NCBI RefSeq assembly: GCF_002846555.1
Contig: NZ_PJMS01000001.1
Coordinates: 2,604,001-2,668,000, forward strand
Direction of reading: 5' to 3'
DNA: 64,000 bases
Source: Aquimarina sp. MAR_2010_214
Lineage (GTDB): Bacteria; Bacteroidota; Bacteroidia; Flavobacteriales; Flavobacteriaceae
Every line of letters begins with the position of its first letter. Positions within the stretch are counted from its first letter, which is position 1. The notes beneath the pieces are model-generated. The model was not told where the DNA came from. It saw only the letters and a list, made by a program, of their open reading frames with translations, and searched no databases. A program made the translations under genes and the position numbers. This document shows positions 43,132 to 52,383 of this stretch, piece after piece.

Positions 43132-44601
43132 TTAATTACTTTTTTTATGTGCATAAATAGCCATTCCGTAGTTTTTGCGTTGTATTTTGAATCCTAGTTT
43201 TTGCATCTTTTTAGAAAATGCTTTTTTAGAATCAAAAGTGTAATTACTTTCTATGCAAAATCCTCTATATTCGTTAAATAGGCTTGTTAAAGGCATATCC
43301 ATAGCTGGATTAGATTCATAATTGGTATCATCCAAAAACATAGTCATAGTATCACTTTCTCTTTGATATCTTAAAATTTCATTTCTAACTATTGGGCTAT
43401 CTGTAAATTTTCTGTTTTCTAATAACCTGTTTGTTCCTTTTAATACCCAATTGAAAACTCCAGATAATTCATTTTGCACAATCCGTTTTGATAAGTCAGG
43501 GTCTTGTTGTGATATTGGGATGGTAACTCTAAACGGAAGGATTAGGAACCTCCTAAAGAAAGCATTGTTATTTTCTACATTCTCTGGTAATTCATTACAG
43601 TTAAACATAAATCGAGCATAATCTTTGATCAATTGAGGTTTGCCAAAAGGTAATCTGGCTTCTACAGGCTCTCCAGACACCAGTAATTTAAATGTATTTG
43701 TTTCTAACTTTCCATTGATCTCACTAGCGTAATTTAGTAGCTTATTGGTTAGCATAGATCTATAATATCCTTTATCCTCTGTTAATGACTGTAGAGAATA
43801 ACTCGTAAAATTCTCTTCTCCCAATAATGCATTGATAATATCGAATAGTACACTTTTCCCATTTGCCCCACTACCATAGGCTAATAATACTTTCTCTAAT
43901 TTAAGAACACTATTTTTAATAAAAATATATCCAAGATATTCTGATAAGACATCTTGTAATTCTTGTTCTGGTAATACTTTATCAAGATATTCTTGAAATT
44001 GTGGAGCTGTAGCTTCTTTATTGTATGAAAAAGGCAATTGATAGGTGAGAAAGTCATTTTTATCAAAGGGGCGTAAAACTCTTCTAAGAGGAGAGATTTC
44101 AAAAGTACCATTAGCAAGGTTAATTAGAATGGTCTTTTGGTTCTTTCTTAATTCCTTTAACCTGGCATCAGATAAAAACTGCTTATACATTTCTCCTTTG
44201 AAAGCAAAGTATTTAGCGTGAAAACGATTCATCTTTGTTTTTAAAGCTACTTCACATAAAAAGTCTTCAAATTCCTCTTGTGCAATTAATTGCCAGTATT
44301 CTCCATTATAAACGTATACATAGTCATATTTTCGGCATAAATGAAATCCAATAGACATTGCTTTTTCTAATAATATTTCAATAATGGAAACTAGGAAATG
44401 AACTTTCCTTGGTTTTTCATTATTTGATAACTCCGCATATTTTCTAAAATCTACTTCTTCGATATGTCTTAATAGTTGATTAAATATGTTAGGTAGTTGA
44501 TCATGCTCTCTATTTTCTTTTTGGTTATGAGCAACTGTCAATAACTTATCTGTTTCTTCCAGAATATCATCGATTTCAATTGTTGATTTATTTCCCCCCA
44601 T
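43132..44601 (-). CDS. P4/D5-type phage/plasmid helicase
   Basis: This 489-aa protein has an N-terminal D5-like domain (LINLANGTFEISPLRRVLRP) and a superfamily 3 helicase core. Walker A is LAYGSGANGKSVLFDIINAL; a later motif is ARFMFNCNELPEN. It ends with a winged-helix-like tail (LGFKIQRKNYGMAIY). Such proteins unwind DNA and often carry or recruit a primase on phages, satellites and plasmids. The primase N-terminus is not obvious here, in line with a separate DUF6371-like gene. It follows the small genes at 44622 and 44855 on the same strand. Confidence 0.85.
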   Translation of the reverse strand: MGGNKSTIEIDDILEETDKLLTVAHNQKENREHDQLPNIFNQLLRHIEEVDFRKYAELSNNEKPRKVHFLVSIIEILLEKAMSIGFHLCRKYDYVYVYNGEYWQLIAQEEFEDFLCEVALKTKMNRFHAKYFAFKGEMYKQFLSDARLKELRKNQKTILINLANGTFEISPLRRVLRPFDKNDFLTYQLPFSYNKEATAPQFQEYLDKVLPEQELQDVLSEYLGYIFIKNSVLKLEKVLLAYGSGANGKSVLFDIINALLGEENFTSYSLQSLTEDKGYYRSMLTNKLLNYASEINGKLETNTFKLLVSGEPVEARLPFGKPQLIKDYARFMFNCNELPENVENNNAFFRRFLILPFRVTIPISQQDPDLSKRIVQNELSGVFNWVLKGTNRLLENRKFTDSPIVRNEILRYQRESDTMTMFLDDTNYESNPAMDMPLTSLFNEYRGFCIESNYTFDSKKAFSKKMQKLGFKIQRKNYGMAIYAHKKSN

Positions 44602-44621
44602 AAGATATTTGTGTTATGCTT

Positions 44622-44855
44622 TTAATACTTTGATTGATAAATAACATCTTCAAGTAAAGGAGGTTCTCCCAGATGATCGATAATTATTTTTACTTGCTTG
44701 GGGGTATACAACCCACCACTATAACTACCGAGCTTCCTATTAATTTTCTTGATCCATTGTCGGAACGTATATGGGGAGCATTGGTATGCTTGGTGCAAAA
44801 CAGTTTTAGAAACTGCTTTATAGCGTTTATTTGTTTTTCCTATGGTGCCTGACAT
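44622..44855 (-). CDS. Small element-associated protein
   Basis: This 77-aa protein contains YQCSPYTFRQWIKKINRKLG (a helix-turn-helix-like start with a basic recognition segment) and LYTPKQVKIIIDHLGEPP. The layout resembles small excisionase- or regulator-like proteins that precede replication genes in flavobacterial elements. Its first base overlaps the last base of the HTH gene at 44855-45175. It probably acts with that regulator. Confidence 0.6.
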   Translation of the reverse strand: MSGTIGKTNKRYKAVSKTVLHQAYQCSPYTFRQWIKKINRKLGSYSGGLYTPKQVKIIIDHLGEPPLLEDVIYQSKY

Positions 44856-45175
44856 TACTTGGTAAGATTTAAGGATTTGATTAAATCCTGATTATGTAAT
44901 TTATCTAAGGTATGCGTATTGTGTTTAGGGATTTTGTTATTAAGTAATTCCTCTATAGTGCAATTGAAATAATTAGCAATCAAAGCCAATTTATCAGCCG
45001 ATATCTCTAAACGCTCTTTTTTTGTTACGTATAGCCACCTTTCAAAGGTTCGTTTGCTAACCTTGCAAGCGACAGGTAGTTTTCTCTTAGCTATCGTGTA
45101 TTCATTGTAAGGTAATCTCTTCAAAAACTTTAAAATGTTATACTTTCTCTTATTTGTATTCATCTCTATGGACAT
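44855..45175 (-). CDS. HTH regulator of the replication module
   Basis: This 106-aa protein has a helix-turn-helix around KLPVACKVSKRTFERWLYVT and a second helix block, ISADKLALIANYFNCTIEEL, the classical XRE pattern in which the recognised region ends with C-T-I-E-E-L-L. It is the first gene of the minus-strand replication operon and is divergent from the S24-like repressor at 45515, across a 339-base control region. That arrangement is typical of a Cro/CI-type switch. Confidence 0.7.
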   Translation of the reverse strand: MSIEMNTNKRKYNILKFLKRLPYNEYTIAKRKLPVACKVSKRTFERWLYVTKKERLEISADKLALIANYFNCTIEELLNNKIPKHNTHTLDKLHNQDLIKSLNLTK

Positions 45176-45514
45176 AATTGTTGGTTTTTTTTGATTTTAA
45201 ATTATTGATTTTTAAACTTTTAAATTGTTTTAATATGGTTATATAAGAGGTGTTTTTGTGGAAAGTTGCAGTAAAGTTTTAGTTATATATTAGACAAATT
45301 GTAGTTAAATATTTGGAAAGTTTATGTAAAATTTCGTAATTTTGATGTGTAGCAATGAAAAACTTGATTAAAGTTTCATTAAAACGACATATTTATACAA
45401 TTAATTTCATTTTCATAGTGTATTTACGACATAATTTTGATGATAAATATAATTATATAGACATAAATATCAAACCGACTTACATTATTTTTACAAACTT
45501 TTACATGTATTACT
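45176..45514. promoter_or_regulatory. Divergent control region of the replication module
   Basis: This 339-base AT-rich spacer separates the HTH gene (minus) from the S24-like gene (plus). It contains related strings such as AAAGTTTATGTAAAAT and ACAAACTTTTACATGT that could be operators. No gene is visible. Confidence 0.45.
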
Positions 45515-46252
45515 ATGGCACAGCATAAAGTAACCCAGCGAATTTTGACTATAATGGATATGATTATTAAGGAGAGAGAACATGTTAAGTCCAGAAGTGC
45601 TATGGCAAGAAGTCTTGATTATTCGCCACAGTCTTTTGATAAAGTAACCAATGATGATAGAAACTTTCCTATTGATGTGATACATAGATTCTTTGAAAAA
45701 TATAATATTAACCCAAGCTTAGTATTTAATGACGAATTATGGAAAAGACATAGTGTTGACAATCACGTTTTGTTTCAATCTAACACAGATGGAGTAATGG
45801 AAACTTCATTTTATGTTGATATAGAAAATACTATAAGGGTTGCAATGATAAGTATTGAAAATGCTAAAAGGTATGCCATAAAAAACCAAGATGAGGAATA
45901 TATAGGGAAGCTATCTTTCATGTCATTCCATAATTCAGATGAAGAATATAGAAGTCTGAGAGGATTCCAAATAAAAGGGGATGATATGGAACCTAATTTT
46001 TTTCACGGGGATTGGGTATTCGGACTTAGAGTAAGAAAGTTTACAAAAATTAGATTGAATAGAATATTTGTAATAGTCCTTAAATATGAAGTGGTAATAA
46101 GAAGGATTACAGCATTTAATGAAGAAAGTAATAGCCTAACAGTTTCTATGGATAATCATGCATATCCAGACTATGAAATTTCTTTAGAAAATGTATTTGA
46201 AGTGTGGGAAGTAGAAAGTGCTTTAAAAAGTAGATTTCCGATGCCTAAATAG
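45515..46252 (+). CDS. S24/LexA-like repressor with altered active site
   Basis: This 245-aa protein has an N-terminal DNA-binding region (MARSLDYSPQSFDKVTNDDR) and a C-terminal S24-type fold. There, the usual GDSMEP motif reads GDDMEPNFFHGDWVFG, so the nucleophilic Ser is replaced by Asp. The Lys-bearing strand of the usual V-K-R pattern reads VVIRRITAF. Self-cleavage is therefore unlikely. It ends with NVFEVWEVESAL, the same block found in the relic at 35451-35580. It is the likely lysogeny-type repressor of the replication module. Confidence 0.75.
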   Translation: MAQHKVTQRILTIMDMIIKEREHVKSRSAMARSLDYSPQSFDKVTNDDRNFPIDVIHRFFEKYNINPSLVFNDELWKRHSVDNHVLFQSNTDGVMETSFYVDIENTIRVAMISIENAKRYAIKNQDEEYIGKLSFMSFHNSDEEYRSLRGFQIKGDDMEPNFFHGDWVFGLRVRKFTKIRLNRIFVIVLKYEVVIRRITAFNEESNSLTVSMDNHAYPDYEISLENVFEVWEVESALKSRFPMPK

Positions 46253-46439
46253 ATATTTAATGGTTTTAAAGTCTTGTAAATCAAGTACTTAAAAAGTAGT
46301 CAGTAGTAGTCATTAAAAAGTGAGTATTTTGAAGTTAAAATTACTTTTTTATAAACTCTTTGTTTTACTGGTCAATCCCAATGTTTATTGTATATTACTG
46401 TCATTAATAACGTCAAATAATAGTATAAAAATATGGGTA

Positions 46440-46470
<31 letters not shown>

Positions 46471-46490
46471 GAATTGCCTTTTGGTAATGT

Positions 46491-46529
46491 AAAAGCACTG
46501 TTAATTATGTGATTAATAGTGCTTTTTTT
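46491..46529 (+). terminator. Terminator of the former tRNA transcript
   Basis: AAAAGCACT at 46491-46499 pairs with AGTGCTTTT at 46518-46526 and runs into more T. It lies 21 bases after the tRNA fragment, as expected for the native tRNA terminator. Confidence 0.75.
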
Positions 46530-46726
46530 GTGCAATCAGATGATACCAATGGAAGGGTTCATAAAGCAGAAACTATCTGTACTATCAATTTCAAAGCTTG
46601 GTACTATCTCTCATACAGATCATGACTGAAAAAGATAAACTTTATAATGAAGCTATTAAAGAAATTGAATCAACTAGTGAAGCGTTAATGTTGAGCTAAT
46701 TTTTATATGTATTATTAAATAAATTA

Positions 46727-48532
46727 TTGATAGAAGATTATCTTTATTGCGTGATAAGTAGTCCGTCCATAGCTGTATTACCATTTAAAAATATGAGTTC
46801 TGACAAGGAGAATGAATATTTTTGTGATGGCTTAACCGAAGAGATTATCAATGCATTGGCACAGATAAAAGGCTTGAAAATTACATCACGTACCTCTTCT
46901 TTTTTCTTTAAAAATAAAGATATACCTGTTTCAAAAATAGGGAAGGACTTAAATGTTTCAATACTTTTAGAAGGAAGTGTTCGATTATCTAAGGATACCA
47001 TTAGAGTTACGGCACAGTTAATTGAAATTCAAGGTGATTTTCATTTTTGGTCAGAGACTTGGGATAGAAAACTTGAAAATATTTTTACTATTCAAGATGA
47101 GATAAGCTTATTGATTGCAGATAAAATCAGAGAAAATTTTGGTCATTTTGAAATTAGAGACAAATTGGTTGATAAACAAACTGATTATATAGAAGCGTAT
47201 CAATTATATTTAAAAGGTAATTATCATTTTCAAAAATGGAATCCCGAAGATTTAGAATTATCAAAACAATATTATTCTAAAGCTTTAGAAATAGATGCGA
47301 ACTATGCGCAATCTAATTTTGGATTAGCTCAATATTATACAATGATGGCAGGTCTTGGGTTTTTACCAAAAACTGAAGCGTTTAAAAAAGCTAATAAATA
47401 TATAAACAAGGCTTTAGGATTGAACCCTCAGCTTCCTGAAGTTCATTATGGATTGGCAAGTATAAGCTACTGGTATGAATGGGATTTTAAAAAAACTTTT
47501 CAACATCTCAATAAAGCTTTAGAGATGAACCCAAACTTTGCACCTGCATATATACATTTGGCAGTTCATAATTGCACTTCAGGAGAACCTCAAAAAGCAT
47601 TAAAACATATAGAGATAGCTATAACTTTGGATCCTTTATCATCTGAAGTATATTTTGCAAAAGGATATATTTACTATCTGATAGAAGATTATCAAACTTC
47701 TATAAAATTTTTAGATATTAGTTTAGAGTTAAATCCTTTCAATTTATTAGCAACCATTATAAGAGCCTGTTGTTGGATTCAGCAAAACAAAATACATCAG
47801 GTTATAGATTATTTTACTTCAGATTTACCTGCAGCTGTTGATAATTCAACTAAATATGGAATCTTAGGTATGGCATATGCTATTTTGAATGATTCTGAAA
47901 AACTTGAAAATTATTTAGAATTATTACATACTGAAATTGATAAGATGCAAGCAGAAAGAGCGCAGTTTTTTGTATTCTTAATTCAAATTCTGTCAAATCA
48001 AAAAAAGAAAGCATTAAACTGGTTAAGAGTAGCTATTGAAACAAAACCTACGTTAATGTTACTTTTGTTTTCTGACCCAATGTTAAATTCGATAAAAGAA
48101 GATATTGAATATAAAGAAATTATAAAAAATGTTTTTCCTTTAACTATAGAAGTTGAAAAAAAAGGGAAAAAGAGAAAAGAACTGCTGTCAAAAGAACAGA
48201 CTAAGGAGTATGCTCAAAAATTATTGAATCATATACGGCAAGATACACCTTATCTAAATCCTGATTTAACATTAAAAAGTCTAGCTTCTCATTTAGAGAT
48301 TCATCCAAATCAACTGTCTTGGCTGATTAATCATGAATTCAATAAAAATTTCAGTGAATTCATTAATCATTATAGAGTTGAAGCTTTTAAGCGTATTTCT
48401 AAAGACCCGAAAAATTCTCATATCACGCTAATAGGTTTGGCTTTTGAAAGCGGTTTTAATTCGAAAACTGTATTTAACACCTTCTTTAAAAAAGAAACTG
48501 GGATGACACCAATGCAGTATCTCAAACTGTAG
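46727..48532 (+). CDS. TolB-like / TPR / AraC-type regulator
   Basis: The frame opens at TTG 46727 (601 aa) or GTG 46751; no ATG fits the conserved start SIAVLPFKNMSSDKENEYFC. Residues about 10-140 are the TolB N-terminal-like domain often found in front of cyclase or TPR regulators (DGLTEEIINALAQIKGLKIT). Residues about 165-430 hold tetratricopeptide repeats (AYQLYLKGNYHFQKWNPEDL, then ALEIDANYAQSNFGLAQYY). The end is an AraC domain with HLEIHPNQLSWLINHEFN and FNSKTVFNTFFKKETGMTPM. It should be a soluble regulator without membrane segments. The promoter region is directly next to the tRNA scar. Confidence 0.8.
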   Translation: MIEDYLYCVISSPSIAVLPFKNMSSDKENEYFCDGLTEEIINALAQIKGLKITSRTSSFFFKNKDIPVSKIGKDLNVSILLEGSVRLSKDTIRVTAQLIEIQGDFHFWSETWDRKLENIFTIQDEISLLIADKIRENFGHFEIRDKLVDKQTDYIEAYQLYLKGNYHFQKWNPEDLELSKQYYSKALEIDANYAQSNFGLAQYYTMMAGLGFLPKTEAFKKANKYINKALGLNPQLPEVHYGLASISYWYEWDFKKTFQHLNKALEMNPNFAPAYIHLAVHNCTSGEPQKALKHIEIAITLDPLSSEVYFAKGYIYYLIEDYQTSIKFLDISLELNPFNLLATIIRACCWIQQNKIHQVIDYFTSDLPAAVDNSTKYGILGMAYAILNDSEKLENYLELLHTEIDKMQAERAQFFVFLIQILSNQKKKALNWLRVAIETKPTLMLLLFSDPMLNSIKEDIEYKEIIKNVFPLTIEVEKKGKKRKELLSKEQTKEYAQKLLNHIRQDTPYLNPDLTLKSLASHLEIHPNQLSWLINHEFNKNFSEFINHYRVEAFKRISKDPKNSHITLIGLAFESGFNSKTVFNTFFKKETGMTPMQYLKL

Positions 48533-48714
48533 ATTTAGAGTATCTCTGATATATAATAATATTATTAATGGATTTCAAACTGGTATTAATTTGTTCGCAT
48601 TTATAATTCGGAACTCCCAAATAAACTCTTCAGTATATTTTTGTTAAATAGTAATTAAGTCTACTCTATACAATTAGAGTAATTTGATAAATCAAAAAGT
48701 GAAAATATAATAAA

Positions 48715-49401
48715 ATGAAGAAGTTAAGTTTAAGTGTAATTATTATTACGATGCTATTTATGAACATAAACTGTTCAGACGATGACTTACCAAATGAAGC
48801 AGATAGTGCTTATTTGAACTATGAAACTAAAAGTGAATTAGAACTCCCTTTTAATGAAGAATGGTGGGTGTTTTGGGGAGGGCGAAGTGTAAGAGAAAAT
48901 TACCATGCGGCACTAAAAGAACAAAGGTTTGCCTTAGATATTGTGCAAAAAGTTGATGGTAGTACCCATACAGGAAAAGGATCTAAAAATGAAGATTATT
49001 ATTGTTTTGGTAAGCCTTTAAACGCTCCTGGAAATGGAAAAATTGTTGAAGTTGTAAATGATATAGAAGATAATATTCCTGGGGTGTTTAATCGAGATTT
49101 CCCCACTGGTAATCGTGTTATAATTGACCATGAAAATGGTGAATTCTCAATTTTAGCACATTTTAAAAAAGGGTCGATAATAGTATCAGTAGGAGATACA
49201 GTTGTAAAAGGACAAGAATTAGGTAAAGCAGGAAATAGTGGAAACTCAAGTGAACCACATTTGCATTATCATTTACAAACCACTGCTGACCCATTTAATG
49301 GAGAAGGATTACCTGCTAAATTCCTAAATTATTATGCCGATGGTGTTTTAATTGAAAAAGGAGAACCAGTAAGAAATCAAAAAATTAAAAATGATAATTG
49401 A
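48715..49401 (+). CDS. M23-type peptidase lipoprotein
   Basis: This 228-aa protein has a lipoprotein signal (MKKLSLSVIIITMLFMNINC, Cys20). The M23 fold shows RFALDIV (Asp ligand), GNRVIIDHENGEFSILAHF, VVKGQELGKAGNSGNSSEP and the HLHYHL pair, with a His in YHAALKEQ likely to be the first ligand. These zinc peptidases cut peptidoglycan stem peptides or, in some cases, secreted proteins. It faces the periplasm from an outer-membrane anchor. It lies 182 bases after the TolB/TPR/AraC regulator. Confidence 0.85.
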   Translation: MKKLSLSVIIITMLFMNINCSDDDLPNEADSAYLNYETKSELELPFNEEWWVFWGGRSVRENYHAALKEQRFALDIVQKVDGSTHTGKGSKNEDYYCFGKPLNAPGNGKIVEVVNDIEDNIPGVFNRDFPTGNRVIIDHENGEFSILAHFKKGSIIVSVGDTVVKGQELGKAGNSGNSSEPHLHYHLQTTADPFNGEGLPAKFLNYYADGVLIEKGEPVRNQKIKNDN

Positions 49402-49413
49402 CAATCATAAAAT

Positions 49414-49602
49414 ATGAATGAACAAAAGAAAATAGAACAAGAAATTGTTGAAAAGCAAGATCATCTCAAGCATTTATTATTTGAGGAAGTTAACGATGCT
49501 TATATAGTCTCTCTTAATGATTCTTCGGGTTATGCTGTAGTAAAAGGATATGGAAATACAGTTATTGATGCTATCAACGATTTACATAGCGGATTAATTT
49601 AG
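49414..49602 (+). CDS. Small hypothetical protein
   Basis: This 62-aa soluble protein starts MNEQKKIEQEIVEKQDHLKH, has a short coiled segment, and ends GYGNTVIDAINDLHSGLI. It begins 12 bases after the M23 peptidase gene, so they are likely cotranscribed. No family is recognised. The C-terminal helix pattern resembles small HicB-like domains only loosely, and I do not assign it. Confidence 0.5.
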   Translation: MNEQKKIEQEIVEKQDHLKHLLFEEVNDAYIVSLNDSSGYAVVKGYGNTVIDAINDLHSGLI

Positions 49603-49733
49603 AAACCAAAAACACGTTATATTAAAGAAGTGAAGAGATACATTTTCTATTCGTTCTAAGTAAAACACAAAGAAGCAAGTTGTTAACCATTATTGTTTTA
49701 TCAAGCAGTACACCTTATTTGTTTATTATGAAT

Positions 49734-51512
49734 TTATATGGTGTTAGATCCTGAGTATTTCTTTGCACGAGAAAGCCTTTGGTTAAAATCATCAGCATTC
49801 TTCCAAAATAGAATGAATTGTTGATATGCTTTTTTAGTTTCTATGGTATCAGCTTTTAATGTTTCCAATGCCTTGGCTAATGCAAATTGTACATGACCGT
49901 TCTTTGGACGCAACTTTAAAGCTTCTTTATAAGCTTCAATTGTTTCATTCAATTTACCCTCTTGCAGATATACCCATGCCAAAGATTCGGATACGGGTCT
50001 TGTATAGTGTGGAGGTTCCCAATATCCAATTTCTTTTTCGGTGATGCATGCTTCTTCTAGTAGTTTAATCGCCTTAATTGTTTTTCCTTCTTTATAATGT
50101 ATTAACCCCTCTAATTCTTGTGCATTTACAGCTAAAATTTTTAAAGCATATCTATAGTACCAATCGGCAGAAATCTTAGAAGGATTATTTTCTAGATCGT
50201 TTTTTGTTTTTAGTAATTGTTCTAAATTTATAGATGCTTTTTCTATTTCATTAGATTCTAGATGAAACATACCTTCTGCATATTGTTTCACACCTTCAAA
50301 ATATGCAATGGCTTTACTATTTCTCCATGGTATTTTTTGGATAAGAGTATCAATGCTTTTTGTAGCTTTTTCCCATTCTTCAAAGCGTATATGGAATCTA
50401 GGAATAGATGTATAGGCTCCAAATAATATATAACCACTTCCTCTAGACATTAATCGTGCTCTATCTATAGCAATATTACTTATTCTATTTGCCCATTTCA
50501 GCCCTTCCTTATACTTACCGCTTTCAGCACAAGAAGCCACTAGGTAATCTAGATTATGTACATAATTCCAATTGTTTATAGAACCAATTTTTGATGTACT
50601 CATGTATATGGAGTCTATTGTAAGTGAATGATAAAAAGCTTTATTTGCCAGATCATATTCACCGATCCTATAATAAATATGCCCAGGCATATGAGTTATA
50701 TGCCCCGAGGCTGGAGCTAAACTAGAAATAACCTTAGCGCTTTCTAAGGCTTTTTCTGGTTGTGTGCTGTTTTCTATAGCATGAATCCAATAATGATGTA
50801 AAGCCGACGATTTTGGATATGTTAGCATTACTTCTTTTAGCAATTCTTGCCCTCGTAAGTTTTCTTTTGTTGGGATACCGTTAGGTAAATAGGTACTTAC
50901 GCCACTAGATAAAAAACTAGCATAAAACAATTTGGCATTAATTTGATTCGGATATTTTACCAAATATTCTTCCATTTTCTTTTTATAAGCGTTTTTACCA
51001 TTTTTAGCTAAAGCATTGTAAGCTGCTATAAAGTCATATTCATAGGACTTAGCATTTTTTGATAATTGAACTGCTTTGATAGAAGATTCCTTTTTTAAAT
51101 CTCGTAGTTCACCAACTGTTTGTGATATAGATTTAGCTAACCCCCAGTGCATCATTGCATTCTGGGGGTCAAACTTTAATCCTTTTTTAAAAGCTCTAAA
51201 AGCTTCTACATCCCAAAAAGCATGTAAAGCATTTATGCCTTGATTAAAATATGCTTGAGCAGAATCATTTTTAGTAGATATCTTCCAACTACTGTTTCCT
51301 ATATTTGTAAGTAGCTTAGTCTCTGGTAAATCCTGGAATTTTAAAGATGCTCCACTACTACATAGATTGATTAAGGAGAAATCGGTGTCTGAAGTGTTTA
51401 CAAGATTAATGTTCTCTTTATTATTATCAAGATATCCTGATTTTTTTATTGCATATCCAATGAGAAATAAAACAATGAGTGTCGAGATTAATATTCTAGA
51501 AATTTTCTTCAT
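49734..51512 (-). CDS. Tetratricopeptide-repeat protein
   Basis: This 592-aa protein has one N-terminal membrane helix (MKKISRILISTLIVLFLIGY) and several TPR units (AFRAFKKGLKFDPQNAMMHW, then YYRIGEYDLANKAFYHSLTI, and AYKEALKLRPKNGHVQFALA). The conserved stretch HYWIHAIENSTQPEKALESA with HITHMPGHIYYR is known from a Bacteroidota and Planctomycetes TPR family without assigned function. It is 32 bases after the DUF2807 gene on the same strand. It probably faces the periplasm and binds a partner protein. Confidence 0.75.
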   Translation of the reverse strand: MKKISRILISTLIVLFLIGYAIKKSGYLDNNKENINLVNTSDTDFSLINLCSSGASLKFQDLPETKLLTNIGNSSWKISTKNDSAQAYFNQGINALHAFWDVEAFRAFKKGLKFDPQNAMMHWGLAKSISQTVGELRDLKKESSIKAVQLSKNAKSYEYDFIAAYNALAKNGKNAYKKKMEEYLVKYPNQINAKLFYASFLSSGVSTYLPNGIPTKENLRGQELLKEVMLTYPKSSALHHYWIHAIENSTQPEKALESAKVISSLAPASGHITHMPGHIYYRIGEYDLANKAFYHSLTIDSIYMSTSKIGSINNWNYVHNLDYLVASCAESGKYKEGLKWANRISNIAIDRARLMSRGSGYILFGAYTSIPRFHIRFEEWEKATKSIDTLIQKIPWRNSKAIAYFEGVKQYAEGMFHLESNEIEKASINLEQLLKTKNDLENNPSKISADWYYRYALKILAVNAQELEGLIHYKEGKTIKAIKLLEEACITEKEIGYWEPPHYTRPVSESLAWVYLQEGKLNETIEAYKEALKLRPKNGHVQFALAKALETLKADTIETKKAYQQFILFWKNADDFNQRLSRAKKYSGSNTI

Positions 51513-51544
51513 AACCGATCTTATTTTGATGCTATATATAATTA

Positions 51545-52282
51545 TTAGTTTGCATTTATAAGCTTACCACTACCACTAATACTTGTTGTGATTTCTGGAG
51601 TTCCTTTATAATAGGCGTTCCCACTACCGCTAAGACTAAGATTTAGATTGTCTAATACATGTACTTCACTACTACAGCTACCAGAACTACTTATATTACA
51701 TGTCTTTGTTTGTATAAGAAATCCATTAAAATTACCAGAACCACTCATACTAATATCTAAATTTTTTAGCATAGAAAATGTGTCATTTACATTAATATTA
51801 CCACTACCACTAATTTTTACGGTTAGGTTTTCTGGGCCAGTAATATTATTTAGATCGATGTTTCCTGAACCAGAAATCTTAACGGTCATATCATTTTGAT
51901 TTTCAAAATCATTTACTACAATATTTCCAGAACCACTTAAGTATATTTTTTCTATTTGAGGTGTAGTGATATTAATTTTTAGCTTAGAGTAATTGTAACA
52001 GTTGTTTTTTAGTTCAATGCTCCATATATCGTCTGCAACGTTTGTTTCCATTTTTTCGATAATATTGGGGTACCCTGTTATACTAATTTCCTTTGTTTCT
52101 CCTTGGGTTATGACAACATTGCCGGCAATTGCCATATCAATTCCCTTAAAATTCGGAACGTTAATTTTTTTGGTCGTTAATGTCCCTTCTCCTGTTGTAC
52201 AATTATCATCATCAGATTGACAAGAAATAAGGGATAACCCTATAAGAAAAAGTATTACATTACTTGTTTTTAATAGTTTCAT
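51545..52282 (-). CDS. DUF2807 (head GIN domain) lipoprotein
   Basis: This 245-aa lipoprotein (signal MKLLKTSNVILFLIGLSLIS, then C) has the beta-helix-like repeats of the head GIN domain: KIYLSGSGNIVVND, VKISGSGNIDLN, LDISMSGSGNFNGF and LNLSLSGSGNAYYKG. The repeated S-G-S-G-N corners mark each turn. The family is common on Bacteroidota surfaces and has no assigned activity. One corner contains Cys residues (SSGSCSS). It precedes the TPR gene by 32 bases and follows the S41 peptidase gene by 101 bases. Confidence 0.88.
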   Translation of the reverse strand: MKLLKTSNVILFLIGLSLISCQSDDDNCTTGEGTLTTKKINVPNFKGIDMAIAGNVVITQGETKEISITGYPNIIEKMETNVADDIWSIELKNNCYNYSKLKINITTPQIEKIYLSGSGNIVVNDFENQNDMTVKISGSGNIDLNNITGPENLTVKISGSGNINVNDTFSMLKNLDISMSGSGNFNGFLIQTKTCNISSSGSCSSEVHVLDNLNLSLSGSGNAYYKGTPEITTSISGSGKLINAN

Positions 52283-52383
52283 ATTTACGTTTTTATTATA
52301 TTAATTTTTAATTTGTTACCAGTTTATTGTTTTCTAATTTTTAATCTGTTAGATATAGTTATTTTGGTTTAGAAGTCTATTTA

